In this document: positions 11,268-21,602 of the stretch, piece after piece
Layout of the letters: each line of letters starts with the position of its first letter
How positions within the stretch are numbered: position 1 is the first letter of the stretch
From: Bidens hawaiensis
Taxonomy: Eukaryota; Streptophyta; Magnoliopsida; Asterales; Asteraceae
Direction of reading: 5' to 3'
Assembly (NCBI GenBank): GCA_021521415.1
Contig: JAIQDT010014372.1
Span: 124,001-188,000 of the forward strand
Length of the DNA stretch: 64,000 bases
The notes under the pieces: generated by a model
Databases searched by the model: none
What the model saw: only the letters and a program-made list of their open reading frames with translations
Told to the model about the DNA's origin: nothing
Position numbers and translations under genes: made by a program

Positions 11268-11436
11268 GATGCGGTCTAAAATATACATATTATTATATAG
11301 ATATTTCCTACAGTTTCAAATACTTTGAGCTTGATTTTTATTGAACATTACTCTTATTTGGCTCATATTTAAACTTTAAAGATTTCATGAGACAACGAGC
11401 TAATACAAGGCGTTTGAACTAAATTTGAGACCAAAG

Positions 11437-11467
<31 letters not shown>

Positions 11468-12946
11468 ATAATAGTAAACTCAGTATGGGCTATGAATAAA
11501 AATATATCTCATGTTTGCACTTCTTTAAAGTCTTATGTGATCTTGTGAGAATTAATATTATATAAATTTCGTTACTTAAATAACATTTGTTTGTTTGTTT
11601 GTTTGTTTTGTAGAGTTTCTTTCAACAAAGAAAACTAAAGAAAAATGGTTTAGAACCCACCAGTTGAAAAGAAAATAACTATGGTGAACTAAAAGTTAAA
11701 ATAATCATATGCATAGGGTATATAATGCGAGTAATTTTACTGGCAACCATAAATAATAAAGTTGGCTCGAATGCTTGACTTTTAGAGCATATACGTGGGC
11801 CCAAAAAAGAATTGGAGTAAGACGCAAGTCAGAGAACATTATTTAAGGAGAGCCAATTACATGAGGAAGGACCCTACTGAAGGAAATAAGAAGAGGCGAA
11901 CAAAAGGGTTCAACATCAAGGAGGGTAACAACAAAAGGAGAGAGCATCTTGGTTTGTGCGGAGACCATCTGGGTTTAACACCTACTTGACCAAACATCAT
12001 TACTATTGGTTTGAATTTATTATTATCTTTATGAATTCATTATTTGAACCAATTTATTTTCTTTTGTTCTTGAGTATGGTTGTTGGCTAAGCCCTTAGAC
12101 TGCCTAGGCTTATGATGAACTTTTGTTGATTTTGGATTTTGGTTTGAATTTTGTTTTCGTGAATGGATTTATGATTAAGTAAAAGGTTTATTGATTTTCA
12201 TTCGATGCATATGTGTGCTTAGGATTGTTTGACGAATTTTATTGTTTCACAGTTTCCTTGGTGATTGCCTGTCATATAATAGGATTCTGTTAGGTCATCT
12301 ACTATGTGTTTTTGACTAGTTTATGGTTAATATGCATTAAAACCATAGAAACAATAATAATTAATCAAGTAGACCTAAGTGTGCTGCTAATCTAAATAGC
12401 TGTAAGGTGATAGATTATGTGATAGGTATTGGTTTGTTAAGTTGCTAGATTTAGTTCTCTGTAAGGAGTCCGTCTAGATTTGATTTATCAGCTTTGTCTA
12501 TCTAGTCGAGTGAGTTCATTAAACTACCTTTGATTTCCGCGCTGTAAGGTAGGATTTCTTATAGAGGTACTTGTCATAAAATAAATTAGCGATCGTAAGT
12601 GAGTCTAATTAAAACCGGTATTTTTAATAGCTTATTAGGATTCCATAGGTGTCTTCTTGAAAAGGGTCAAGGGTCCTGTTCGGTTTCCCATTAAGTGAAT
12701 AGTTTAAGATCCCGGTTCCATAACGTAGCATTTTCCTACCATTTGATAATTGATGCATTAGAGATTCTAGCCTAGGTGGTTACTTGTTATAAACTGAGTT
12801 AAATCCTAGTTTAAGTCGTTTTTAAGTCATAGTAATTAATTTAATATTAGTTTAATATTAGTTTTTAGTAACACCCCCAAACAATAATAAATAAATAGTC
12901 GTGTCTTTGCACTTGGTAGGCTTGAGTTTGGTAGTACGGTGAGGGT
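11227..12946. repeat. 41-bp direct repeat flanking a 1.64-kb insert
   Basis: The 41-bp sequence starting tttgcacttggtaggcttga is at 11227-11267 and 12906-12946 with one difference (c/t). It belongs to gag, and the insert lies between the copies. At 41 bp the duplication is much longer than the TSD of LTR or common DNA elements. Confidence 0.9.
11268..12905. other. 1.64-kb insert of unknown kind in gypsy gag
   Basis: AT-rich. It holds a (TAA)n run (11439-11466), a (GTTT)n run (about 11588-11608) and a basic 64-residue frame on the plus strand at 11795-11989 (MGPKKNWSKTQVREHYLRR...) with no recognised family. From about 12300 to 12850 the sequence has repeated ctgtaagg phrases (12400, 12460, 12543), and the right end has a duplicated ttaatattag. 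No terminal inverted repeat, LTR end or poly(A) tail is clear. Candidates are a decayed LINE, a Helitron fragment or captured host sequence. Confidence 0.4.
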
Positions 12947-14141
12947 AAGATTTAGGCTTGATTAACAAACACAAGTCGAGGACAAGCATCGCGGAAATGA
13001 TTCGGGTCTCCACAATTGAAACAAGCTCTAGGTTGAGGGGGGTTTGAGCAAAAGGCATGGGACAGTTTTGATTAGTTGAGGGAAACCTTGGAGGAACGGG
13101 TTGCCCACGGGACGTTTCATGACACACGGTGCTAAGGTGGCCGTCGGTTACACTTCGGCCAATGACGGCAAGTGGAGTAATGGGGTGATGGCGTTGGCAA
13201 GTGTTACACAAAGGATGCGAGCCGGAATAAGGTTTTCGGTTTTGAAGAACTTGGGATTGAGATTGAGGTTGAGATGGGTAAGTGATGACATAGTTTCGAT
13301 TAGTGGGCTTGTTTTTCTTTTTTGAGTGGTGGGATGAGTTGGAGTAATTTATGGATGGAGGTTGAGGGACAACTTTGGTGTGAGATGATGGTTCGCGTAT
13401 GCTCTTTTCATTTGGTTTCTTGGAACTCTTGATCATGAGAGTACCAACTTTGACATGGTTCTCGGAGAAAGCAGCGGCTAAGATAATTGCATCATGGAGT
13501 ATTTGTGGGTTACTACTCATCACCGAGTCTCGGATTTGCATTGGCAAACCTCCGACATACTTGTCAATCACCCGTTTGAGGGGAGTGACCAAGTGAGGAA
13601 TCACGAGACTAAGTTCATGAAAGAGGTTGGAGTAGGTGGAGTTGTCACCACTCTCTTGTTTCACTTCCCAAAATTCGGTTTTGAGATTTTGGATTTCATG
13701 TTTTGTGCAAGATTTCTTCCTGATAACTTCCTTGAGCTTGGTCCATGAGTAGGCTATGGCTATTTCCGCCCCTTTGGCGTACATTTCGCTATTCCACCAT
13801 GTGAGAGCAGTTTCCTCGAACTTGCTTGAAGCAAATGTGGTTTTCTTGGATTCGGGGCATTCACAATGACGGAAAACGCTTTCCATCTTTTCGAACCATT
13901 GCAACCAGGTAATGGCACAGTTCAAGCCAACAAACTTTTTTGGGTTGACACTGGTAAATTATTTCAAGGAGATGGGTGCGGGGTTAGGTATGGCTTGGAT
14001 AACAGCGGGTGGAGGGGGTTAAGTTGCTAGAATTTGGGTTATAAGTCTGGGAATCACATTGGCGATCTCTTTAGCAACCAAACCGACCATCCTACGGTCG
14101 GAGTTCTTGGGCTTGCGAGTGTGACGACGGAGAGGAGGCAT
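12906..14141 (-). pseudogene. Gypsy gag, minus strand
   Basis: The N-terminus MPPLRRHTRK (ATG at 14141-14139) with VAKEIANVIPRLITQI is followed, after frame changes near 13925-14020, by the retrotransposon gag domain: WLQWFEKMESVFRHCECPES, ALTWWNSE, FWEVKQESGDNSTYSNLFHEL, KYVGGLPMQIRDSVMSSNP. A Ser/Asn-rich basic stretch and a decayed knuckle region (about 13215-12960) follow. It is homologous to the plus-strand gag at 17273-18287, so the two elements belong to related families. Confidence 0.85.
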
Positions 14142-14789
14142 TCTAAAACAATAAAAGGGAAATGATATAAGTTTGGGGTAATTGGTACAAGTATGATGAT
14201 GATATGTAAACACGAGGTTGAAAAGAATATTGTTGTTAAAATGCCTCATATGTTTTTGTGCATGAGTGTGTTGTTGTTGAGCCTCATTAAGTATGATCAT
14301 ACGCACCCCTAACTATTTTAGCCTCGTGCTAATAGAATAGGGCCTCATTTATACATACGAGTATTTGGTGTAACATTTCATTTTTTTTTTCACTTTTACT
14401 TTGTAACCGTTACCCGACCCATTTACGGGTTCGGACTCGTTCTTTAATAATATCCGCATTTATCGAGTTTAATTTGATTATTATTAATTATAATATAACA
14501 ATATGGTTCAACCACCCCTCCAAAACCCGACCCATATCACCCGAGATCAATCAATCAATCAAATTGGCTGTCCAAATCCGTTTGTAATCAAGATATAAGT
14601 TAGGAAATCGTTTAATTATGCTAGGAGCGGCCTCACTGTCAATGTAATTACGTTAATTACACCCAAATTAACTCGTTTTTCCTTTATTAAACCTGCCGAC
14701 ACTAATTTTCAACCTTTGACCGCGTAAACATTGTTATTATTCCAATTAATTGTGACGATACCTTCCTTATAACGTGACCGACGAAACCC

Positions 14790-14800
14790 CTATAAATAAT
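14790..14800 (+). promoter_or_regulatory. TATA box of the gypsy-derivative LTR
   Basis: ctataaataat in the U3 part of the LTR, with a pyrimidine-rich start region (ccctctcgttctccctctt) about 65 bases downstream. Unlike the other LTRs in this window, I see no palindrome array directly upstream. Confidence 0.55.
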
Positions 14801-15061
14801 TGGATTCATTTGACCTGTAAAACTGGTTCATCGCGTCTTCTTTGGCCGAACATATTCCCTCTCGTTCTCCCTCTTCTGCTCACCAATCAAGGTAATTAAT
14901 TACATGTTTTGGGTCGCGATTGCAAGGGGAACAAAACCCTTAAGCTGGTTTTGATTAATTGTAAACGATTTGGGTTAATTGAAATTCTAGGGTTCTTGGG
15001 TAAATGGGGCATAATCATATCTTGTTTATAATTAAACAGACTGGGTTTTAATCAAACTGAA

Positions 15062-15130
15062 CTCGCAGATCAGTTGGCCGGCCTGTGTGCGTATCAAACT
15101 CAGGTCGCGGGTTCAAATCCCCCTCTACCT
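15062..15130 (+). other. tRNA-like sequence inside the LTR
   Basis: agatcagttggccggc resembles a D-arm/A-box, and gcgggttcaaatcccc, 34 bases on, resembles a T-arm/B-box. A possible 4-bp stem (cctg/cagg) lies between, and a T-rich stretch follows the end. No acceptor stem or clear anticodon is left, so it is not a functional tRNA. It may be a SINE head or a tRNA fragment carried by this LTR family. Confidence 0.35.
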
Positions 15131-16259
15131 GTTTTCTTTATTTTTAAAGGTTTTTTTTTTATTATTTATTAACTAATTTGCTTAATAATGATAATATCAA
15201 AATAATAACTAGTTCACTAGAAACCGACAATTGTTTGTACTCTTTCAATTTCTGTCTTAATTCGTATACGTGTTTTACTTAAAGGTATAATTATATATAT
15301 ATATATATATACATATTATAAAGTGTATTATAAAATTAAATACTAATGTGTTAAATCAAGTAAACTAACTTTTATATATATATAAATTACAAATAATATT
15401 TTATTAAGTATGTATCCATAAATTAAAATAATGGTATATATAATAAATCCTCACGTAAATATAATATTATATCATTTTGTTAACTAGTTGTTATAATAAA
15501 TCTTATACTTAGCATGTCCGGTTACTCTCGTTTCTCATAGGTTCTAACGTTCGTGTGTAATTCTCCTTTCATTCTCACTACCTTAGTCATCCTCGTTTAT
15601 CCTTGAGGTGAGTACCACATTCCCCATTTTTACTCGTTTTCATACTGTTTTGGGGACATATGCGTAACTTAGTATATTTTCGCACTTTATCTATACACAA
15701 AACTGCAATCGTTGTCTTATGTGTTAACTAATCTCATGCCATACTTGCTATATGTTTATGTGCTCAATGTGAACCGCATTCTGAGAGGTCCATCATAATC
15801 TCATAAAATAGTATGATCATAAGCTAGTCGATTTAGCTTTGTGCTTTTCAACATCTCATTTTATTTGCTCATTGGTTGATTTGTTAATCTCATTTGACTC
15901 GTTGCAGCTACGTATTTTATTATATATGTAAACTGAACTGGTGTGTTTCTCACTCAACCTCGTGTTGACAAACTATATTATTTTCAACGCATATGCAGGT
16001 CACCGTTTGATGTGAAGTATGGACTTAGAAGAATTGTTTAAGGAATTATGCTAGAAGAGTTTATTTTGAGACTTTAAATGTTCGTTTGAATTATTTGATG
16101 TTTTGTTTACTTGGATTTCTTTTTGTAATGAATAATGGTGTTATTTGAATTAAATAAATAGATATTTGAATTTTAAATATTTGCATGATAGTGACCTTAC
16201 GAGCTGTGACAATCAGTCCACGCCCCGGCATTTCCGCCGTAGGTTGGGGTGTGACAGAT

Positions 16260-16271
16260 TGGTATCAGAGC
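16260..16271 (+). other. Primer binding site, tRNA-iMet
   Basis: TGGTATCAGAGC starts three bases after the LTR end and is the perfect initiator tRNA-Met complement. Confidence 0.9.
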
Positions 16272-17272
16272 CGAAGGTTTAAGATAGGTCGTTAGAGATT
16301 GCCTTAGACACATGTTTAGGAGCCCTATACGTGCTTATCTGCTTACCTTACGTGTTCTAGTTGATTGTTAATGCTTTCCCCTAGTTGATAAGTTTTCTTA
16401 TTAAATTATTGTCATGCGCACACACACTGCTCCAAGGCTACGCCTCAAAACATAAAATTTTATTTAAATTTAAAATCAATATTAGATTGCCTTTTATTTG
16501 CGGGAAATTCCTTAAGAATTCTCACCTGTTGTTTTCACTCGTTCTCCTTAGGGCTAGGTTATATGGCATGTCCCTATCATAAGAAAGGGGAGAGAAACTG
16601 TGAGTTGGGCATTGGCAAAACGGTTCCAAGAACCAAAGGTAAGATGCTAATCTTTACATGGGTGATAACCTGACCACAATACTCAACCCTATGGACCCGA
16701 GCGAGACCCATGAATGCCATATGACCGACACCTTAAGATGTCAACCGTAACCACACTAGTGGTTACATTCCTATATACATTTTTAAACCGAATTCACGGT
16801 GGTTCGTGGCTTAAATTCGGTAACCTTCCGATTATGGTTTTTACGTTATTTCAAGTGGTTAGTCGGGAATCCCGACTATCCATCTGTTAACTTGTTTCGT
16901 ATTTTTGTCGGATACTCCGACTACCCATATTTTGTTTCGATAGTTCGTTATTTAGTTTGGTTGGTTAAAGACGCTTATCGGGCCGAAAAACTATATTGCA
17001 TCGATAATTCATTAATTAGTTGGGACAACCAAATTTCCATGTAACGCATAATGGGTTGTCCAACTCACATGTGTTTTCGTTAATTTTTGTTGGGCCATTC
17101 AAATTGCCATGGAAAGCTCATGGGAGGCCAACGTCCCTAGATGCATTTCGTTATATTTTTGTGAAACTAACCTAATAGAAACTTAATGTTTTCCACTAAC
17201 TTTGTTTTTCCCACAAATATTTACACATATGATTCCTCAACTCATAAACATTTACTTTTATTTTCCCGTAGA

Positions 17273-18287
17273 ATGTTGTCACTTAGAAATCACCGTCGCC
17301 ATCAACGTTCATCTGGCTCACGCGACCGCCGCCTGGCTGCTAGAATCACGAAAGAGTTTGCTGCTGCTATGCCTGCTATTGTCACCCAAATCCAAAGCCT
17401 TAATTCAAATGGTTCAGCCACTTCTGCCACACCCAACAACTATGATTTTCGTAACTTCTTGAGCGCCAAACCTCCATCTTATCGTGGTGAGGAAAATGCC
17501 ACCACCTTGCACCAATGGTTTGAAGAAATGGAGAACATATTTATCCACTGTGCATGTCCGGATGTCAAACGGAGCAAATTTGCTTCAAGCTGCTTTTTGG
17601 ATCGAGCTGTTGTATGGTGGAATGCCCTAAGGAACAACCAAGGGTCGGATTTGGTCGTGGCTATGCCTTGAGATGAACTGAAGGAGGCGATGAAAAAGGA
17701 ATTTTGCCCAGAACATGAACTGCAGAGGTTGGAAGCGGAGTTTTGGGATCTTAAGCAAATCGGGGGCGATAACTCCACTTATTCTAGCCGATTTCGCGAA
17801 CTAAGTCGTATTGTGCCGCATCAGGTAACTCCCGAGACCCGTGGAATTCAGAAATACATTCGCGGTCTCCCGCTCGCTTTCCAGGATGCCGTAATGAGTC
17901 GTAACCCATTAACCATCGGTGAGGCAATGGACCTAGCTGCCTCCCTCACTGATAGTCACGTTCAGTATGGAGCCTTGTCCCGCAAGGATTCCAAGCCCAC
18001 ACCCAACAAGACAAAGATCGAATATTCCACCGATGCCAAAGCTGAGGCCAAACCCTCCAACAACAACAACCGCTTCAACAAGAACCGCCAAAGACGTAAG
18101 CCCAACTATCATAACTACTCCGTCAACCAATCCAGCAACCAAGCCCCAAATGACCCTAATGCCCCAAACAAGAAAGCTTACTTTGGCCCACATCCCCTTT
18201 ATGCCAAATGTAACCGCCATCACCCCGTCCAATCCAGTTGCCGGTTGTGCACTCAATGCAACCGTTACGGCCACCTTGCCAAACCCG
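17273..18287 (+). pseudogene. Gypsy gag, plus strand, truncated in the zinc knuckle
   Basis: ATG at 17273 (MLSLRNHRRHQRSSG) opens a gag with the core LHQWFEEMENIFIHCACPDVK, VVWWNALR, FWDLKQIGGDNSTYSSRFREL and KYIRGLPLAFQDAVMSRNP. A TGA at 17669-17671 interrupts it where the family usually has Trp (TGG). Reading continues in frame from 17672. The nucleocapsid tail is Asn/Pro-rich and basic, and the knuckle CTQCNRYGHLAK lacks its last Cys because the sequence switches to LTR at 18288. The leader of about 1 kb (16272-17272) shows no other gene. Confidence 0.9.
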
Positions 18288-18580
18288 GTTGACAAACTAT
18301 ATTATTTTCAACGCATATGCAGGTCACCGTTTGATGTGAAGTATGGACTTAGAAGAATTGTTTAAGGACTTATGCTAGAAGAGTTTATTTTGAGACTTTA
18401 AATGTTCATTTGAATTATTTGATGTTTTGTTTACTTGGATTTCTTTTTGTAATGAATAATGGTGTTATTTGAATTAAATAAATAGATATTTGAATTTTAA
18501 ATATTTGCATGATAGTGACCTTACGAACTGTGACAATCAGTCCACGCCCCGGCATTTCCGCCGTAAGTTGGGGTGTGACA
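18288..18580 (+). mobile_element. Truncated 3' LTR (last 293 bp)
   Basis: Collinear with 15964-16256, four substitutions, no gaps. The junction with gag shows the shared heptamer gttgaca (15964-15970 and 18288-18294), suggesting microhomology-guided recombination. Followed by TSD tttgg. Confidence 0.95.
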
Positions 18581-18639
18581 TTTGGGTACCTATAAGAAAG
18601 GAGGCTCATTTACCTATGATTTATTTGCCTCAATTGTTG

Positions 18640-18990
18640 CTTTTGTTTATAGTTCCATACACGAGTTGTGGATTTTCACTCATATTATATATACTCAAAA
18701 TTATGAAATTGCTCACCAACATTCGTGTTGACAAAATGTATTTTATGCATTATTACAGGTTTAATTATTGGTTAATTGAAGTTTGAAGACGCTATTTTAT
18801 TTTGTAACCGTTTAGGTTATTAGAAGAATAAACAATTTATTTCCTTGTATTTTGTGTTGCTTTGTATGAACAAGTCGTGTTACTTTTGATGATTGAATGA
18901 AATGAATGAGTTGATTAAATATCATCATTGTGTTCTTGAGCAATCCATCGCGCCCCGGCATGTTATGCCGCCTTTGGTCGGTGTGTGACA
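18640..18990 (+). mobile_element. 3' fragment of a related gypsy LTR
   Basis: Ends cgccccggcatgttatgccgc...gtgtgtgaca at 18990, parallel to the end of the 14369-16256 LTR, and shares the upstream phrase cgtgttgacaaa (about 18724). It is diverged. The left boundary and TSD were not found, so it could be a solo LTR whose left part was lost or part of the target sequence of the element at 14369. Confidence 0.5.
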
Positions 18991-19787
18991 AGAACAACCA
19001 ACATATTACATGAGAGAAAATTTTAAAAAGTCAATAATTTGACAAACAAAAACCAGCATAGCTTTACAAGCTAGAATAAATGCAATACGTCATATTTTAG
19101 AGCAAACGAAACTTGATTTCGGAAATAAAGCACCCTAAATTATAAATTCATAAAATGGAGACATGCTAGAACTTGATATAGTAAACAACTCTTGAATCAA
19201 TTGTTAAAAGCACAAACATGAACAAAACTTTTTGAAATGTTCATGAACCATTAAGCATGAAGTTCATTTGTGCCCGTTTATTAAATAGATGAACAAACAT
19301 GATTTTTTTTGTTTATTAAATTAACGAACAAACATTTCGTTCATTTACATTCGTGAGTGTTCGTTCATATATGTTCATTCATTAACATCTGTTTAACACA
19401 TTTAACTACGTTGTTTTAAACATGGGTTCATTTACAATTGTTCATTTTTGTTTGTTCATTTATTTTCAAAAATAAAAGAACATAAACAAACACGAACTTG
19501 ATCATTTTCTTGACGAACGAACGTAAATAAGAAAATCCGTTTGTTTAAATGTTCGTCTTCGGTTAAAGTTAAATGAAAGAACACAAACGTACACTCATTC
19601 GTGTTCGTTTGCTTCATTTACAAATCTAAATATACTAATATTAGGCTTCATTAAAAAGTCAGATCCGAAAAAAAAACATAGAAGAGAATCAACTTTATAT
19701 GCAAATTACCGATTCACCGGGTTTCCTTTCACTTATTTATTCTACATCTACTTAACAAACATTTGACAAAAGATATACTTTAGCAAC
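18991..19787. other. AT-rich non-coding stretch with a foldback-like repeat
   Basis: No gene seen. From about 19250 to 19620 the sequence is built of the phrases tgttcgttcattta, gaacaaacat and their complements, so that the two halves can pair. The same phrases fill 57640-58030. This looks like a non-autonomous inverted-repeat element, but I could not place its ends. The last five bases (gcaac, 19783-19787) are the TSD of the Athila-type element. Confidence 0.45.
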
Positions 19788-21587
19788 TGATGTGTGCATG
19801 CGTTGTGGTCAAATATAAAGGATGGGAGATTTAGCTTTTGCACAAGATTGTGTTTTAAATTTACAAAAGTGATTTCTACAAAGACTAAACACACACAAAA
19901 TAGGCGAGTGTACCTATCGTATATGTAGAATAGTATTGGTAAGAACAAAGTATCTATCAGTGGACACATGTTGTATGAATCTTCGTTTTAGTTCAATCGG
20001 AGAGTTTTAATCATTTTGGGGTTGATTTTTAATCTTTAATACAAATATTTATATATAATATATAAGTGACAAGAAGAGAAATTCTAAATTAGTAAATCAA
20101 TTATATGAAAGTTACCATCTAAGATCAAGAATCCATTCCATTCTTACTTGATAATTATTAAGTAAACATGTGATAAACTTGCCCTAATAATATATGATAG
20201 AATAGCCCCTCATTTCTAACTGAACATATTCTATGACATAAAAGAAAGTAGCATGCGTATTTTCAAGTCCATCCTTGCTTAATCTCATACTACCATGAGA
20301 ATGTCAATTTAAGTAGGCAAGTAGTTTAGTAAAGTAGAAAGATTAGGATTGACTTTGATTTCTCAAATACCAATTTTAACAAATTCGGGTGATTGTAGTT
20401 AACTCACACAACCTCCCCTTGGTTGATTCAATTAGGTTATAATTACACATCCCATTAACATATTATTTCTTTAACTAGCATGATAACCTAAGCAATCATG
20501 TTAACAATGTTATTTTAGAATTATCAAAACTAGAGAAATAGATCATAACTTTTATCTCATCATTTCAAAGTACAATATAAGGATCTATGTTTTATCTTGA
20601 ATAAGTTATCAATGTATTCTTTTTAGCATTTCTAGTCTCCAAGAGCATAAGTGAATCATGAATGATTATTATTCATCAACCTTAATGTATTAAGTTAAAG
20701 TGATAAAACAATTCTTCGTCAAAGGATAATTGAAAAATAACCATGTACTTTACCAAACTAAATCACATATTTAACATAATCATCAAGTAAAACAAAGCTT
20801 CTTCAAAGAAATTAAATGGTAAATGGAGTTTAGCTCATAATGAGCATGGTTATGAACATTAAAAGAGATGAAGATAATAGACACATGATCAAACTAGAAC
20901 AATCTAACCAAATGTGGATGAATCTTCCTTCTTCAATGGTGATGGATGATGATGATGATGGATGGTGATGATGATAGCCTCCAAGCCTTCAAACTTTCCA
21001 CTAGATCTTCAATATGAGTGTAATGTGGGTGTTTTTATAAGAGAAACCCGTATAGAAGTTTTCTTCAAGCACACCAAATGAGTGCAACATGCTCCTCTAT
21101 TTATAGGATGTCTGGGCACTCAGGCACGACCCCGTGCTCCATGAGGCACGCCTTCGTGTCCACGTGTCCAGTCGCATTAAATGCTCTGTTAGATCGTACA
21201 TGCTAACTCAGCACGGGGGCATGCTTCCTAAGGCACGGCTCCGTGTTTTTGGTCGTTTGTTACATTTATTTTGTCTTTTCTGAAAGGTGACCACGACCCC
21301 ATGCCTTCTGAATCACGGCCCCGTGTCCACGTGTCCAATATTTTGTCTTTTCTTGCATTGGAAAGCATGGGGGCGTGTCCAGGGGGCATGGGGGCGTGTT
21401 TGAGTGTTTTCTTGGGTTTTCATTCATTTTTCTTCGGCTTTTCGTTTGTTTCTTCGTTTAAGGCTTGGGTTTACCTGAAAATGCATTTTAATATGATAAG
21501 TAGCTATTTGAGCTATATTATTTGATGGAAGTTGCATTTTTTAGAGATTATTTGATGCAAAAAAGATGTATATTTTTATATACGTCA
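19788..21587 (-). mobile_element. Athila-type 3' LTR, 1,800 bp
   Basis: In plus-strand view it starts tgatgtgtgc and ends tatacgtca, followed by the polypurine tract complement. It matches 52969-54695 through its length, with a GAT microsatellite near 20940 and the palindrome-pair array and TATA box at 21097-21400. It keeps about 90 bp (near 20470-20570) that the 5' LTR has lost. Confidence 0.9.
21097..21400 (-). promoter_or_regulatory. TATA box and four palindrome pairs, 3' LTR
   Basis: On the minus strand CTATAAATAG at 21106-21097 is preceded by four pairs of a 14-bp palindrome-like motif (consensus GCACGGCCCCGTGC and variants). They start at about 21123/21145, 21210/21232, 21288/21310 and 21365/21386. 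Members of a pair are about 22 bp apart. The equivalent array in the 5' LTR is at 54205-54507. Confidence 0.75.
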
Positions 21588-21602
21588 AACATCCCCACAC
21601 TT
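21588..21602 (-). other. Polypurine tract of the Athila-type element
   Basis: On the minus strand AAGTGTGGGGATGTT abuts the 3' LTR start (TGACG). This is the expected plus-strand primer position. Confidence 0.8.

Larger units (their letters stand above)
8161..14368 (-). mobile_element. Old degenerate Ty3/gypsy element, minus strand
   Basis: On the minus strand the order gag (14141-11034), protease, RT, RNase H, integrase (ending against the copia LTR) is that of a Ty3/gypsy element; motifs resemble the Tekay/Del-type plant group (inference). Every domain is broken by stops and frameshifts, so this is the oldest layer here. The left end is cut by the copia element. The 5' leader is interrupted at 14364-14368 by a plus-strand element and resumes at 18581. 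No primer site or LTR could be assigned to it with confidence. Confidence 0.8.
14369..16256 (+). mobile_element. 5' LTR of the gypsy derivative, 1,888 bp
   Basis: Starts TGTAACATTTC and ends GGTGTGACA, followed by the primer site. It holds a TATA box (tataaataat, 14791-14800), a decayed tRNA-like segment (about 15062-15130), an AT microsatellite (15292-15310) and, at the end, a GC-rich inverted-repeat-like end cgccccggcatttccgccg (16221-16239). Confidence 0.85.
14364..18585 (+). mobile_element. Ty3/gypsy deletion derivative, TSD tttgg
   Basis: A plus-strand element from 14369 to 18580 flanked by tttgg at 14364-14368 and 18581-18585. It has a complete 5' LTR, a primer site, a long leader and gag, then jumps inside the gag zinc knuckle directly into the last 293 bp of the 3' LTR. 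All of pol and most of the 3' LTR are missing. The 293 bp shared by the two LTRs differ at four positions with no gap, so it is much younger than its host element. Confidence 0.9.

Noticed and set aside
15062..15130. Functional tRNA gene
   Set aside because: No acceptor stem pairing and no clear anticodon loop.
18586..18990. 5' LTR of the old minus-strand gypsy element
   Set aside because: The terminal signals run in plus orientation, opposite to that element, and no primer site is next to it.
21100..21400. CRISPR-like reading of the regularly repeated palindromes
   Set aside because: Unit spacing between pairs varies, the DNA is a plant LTR, and there are no unique spacers of constant length or cas genes.
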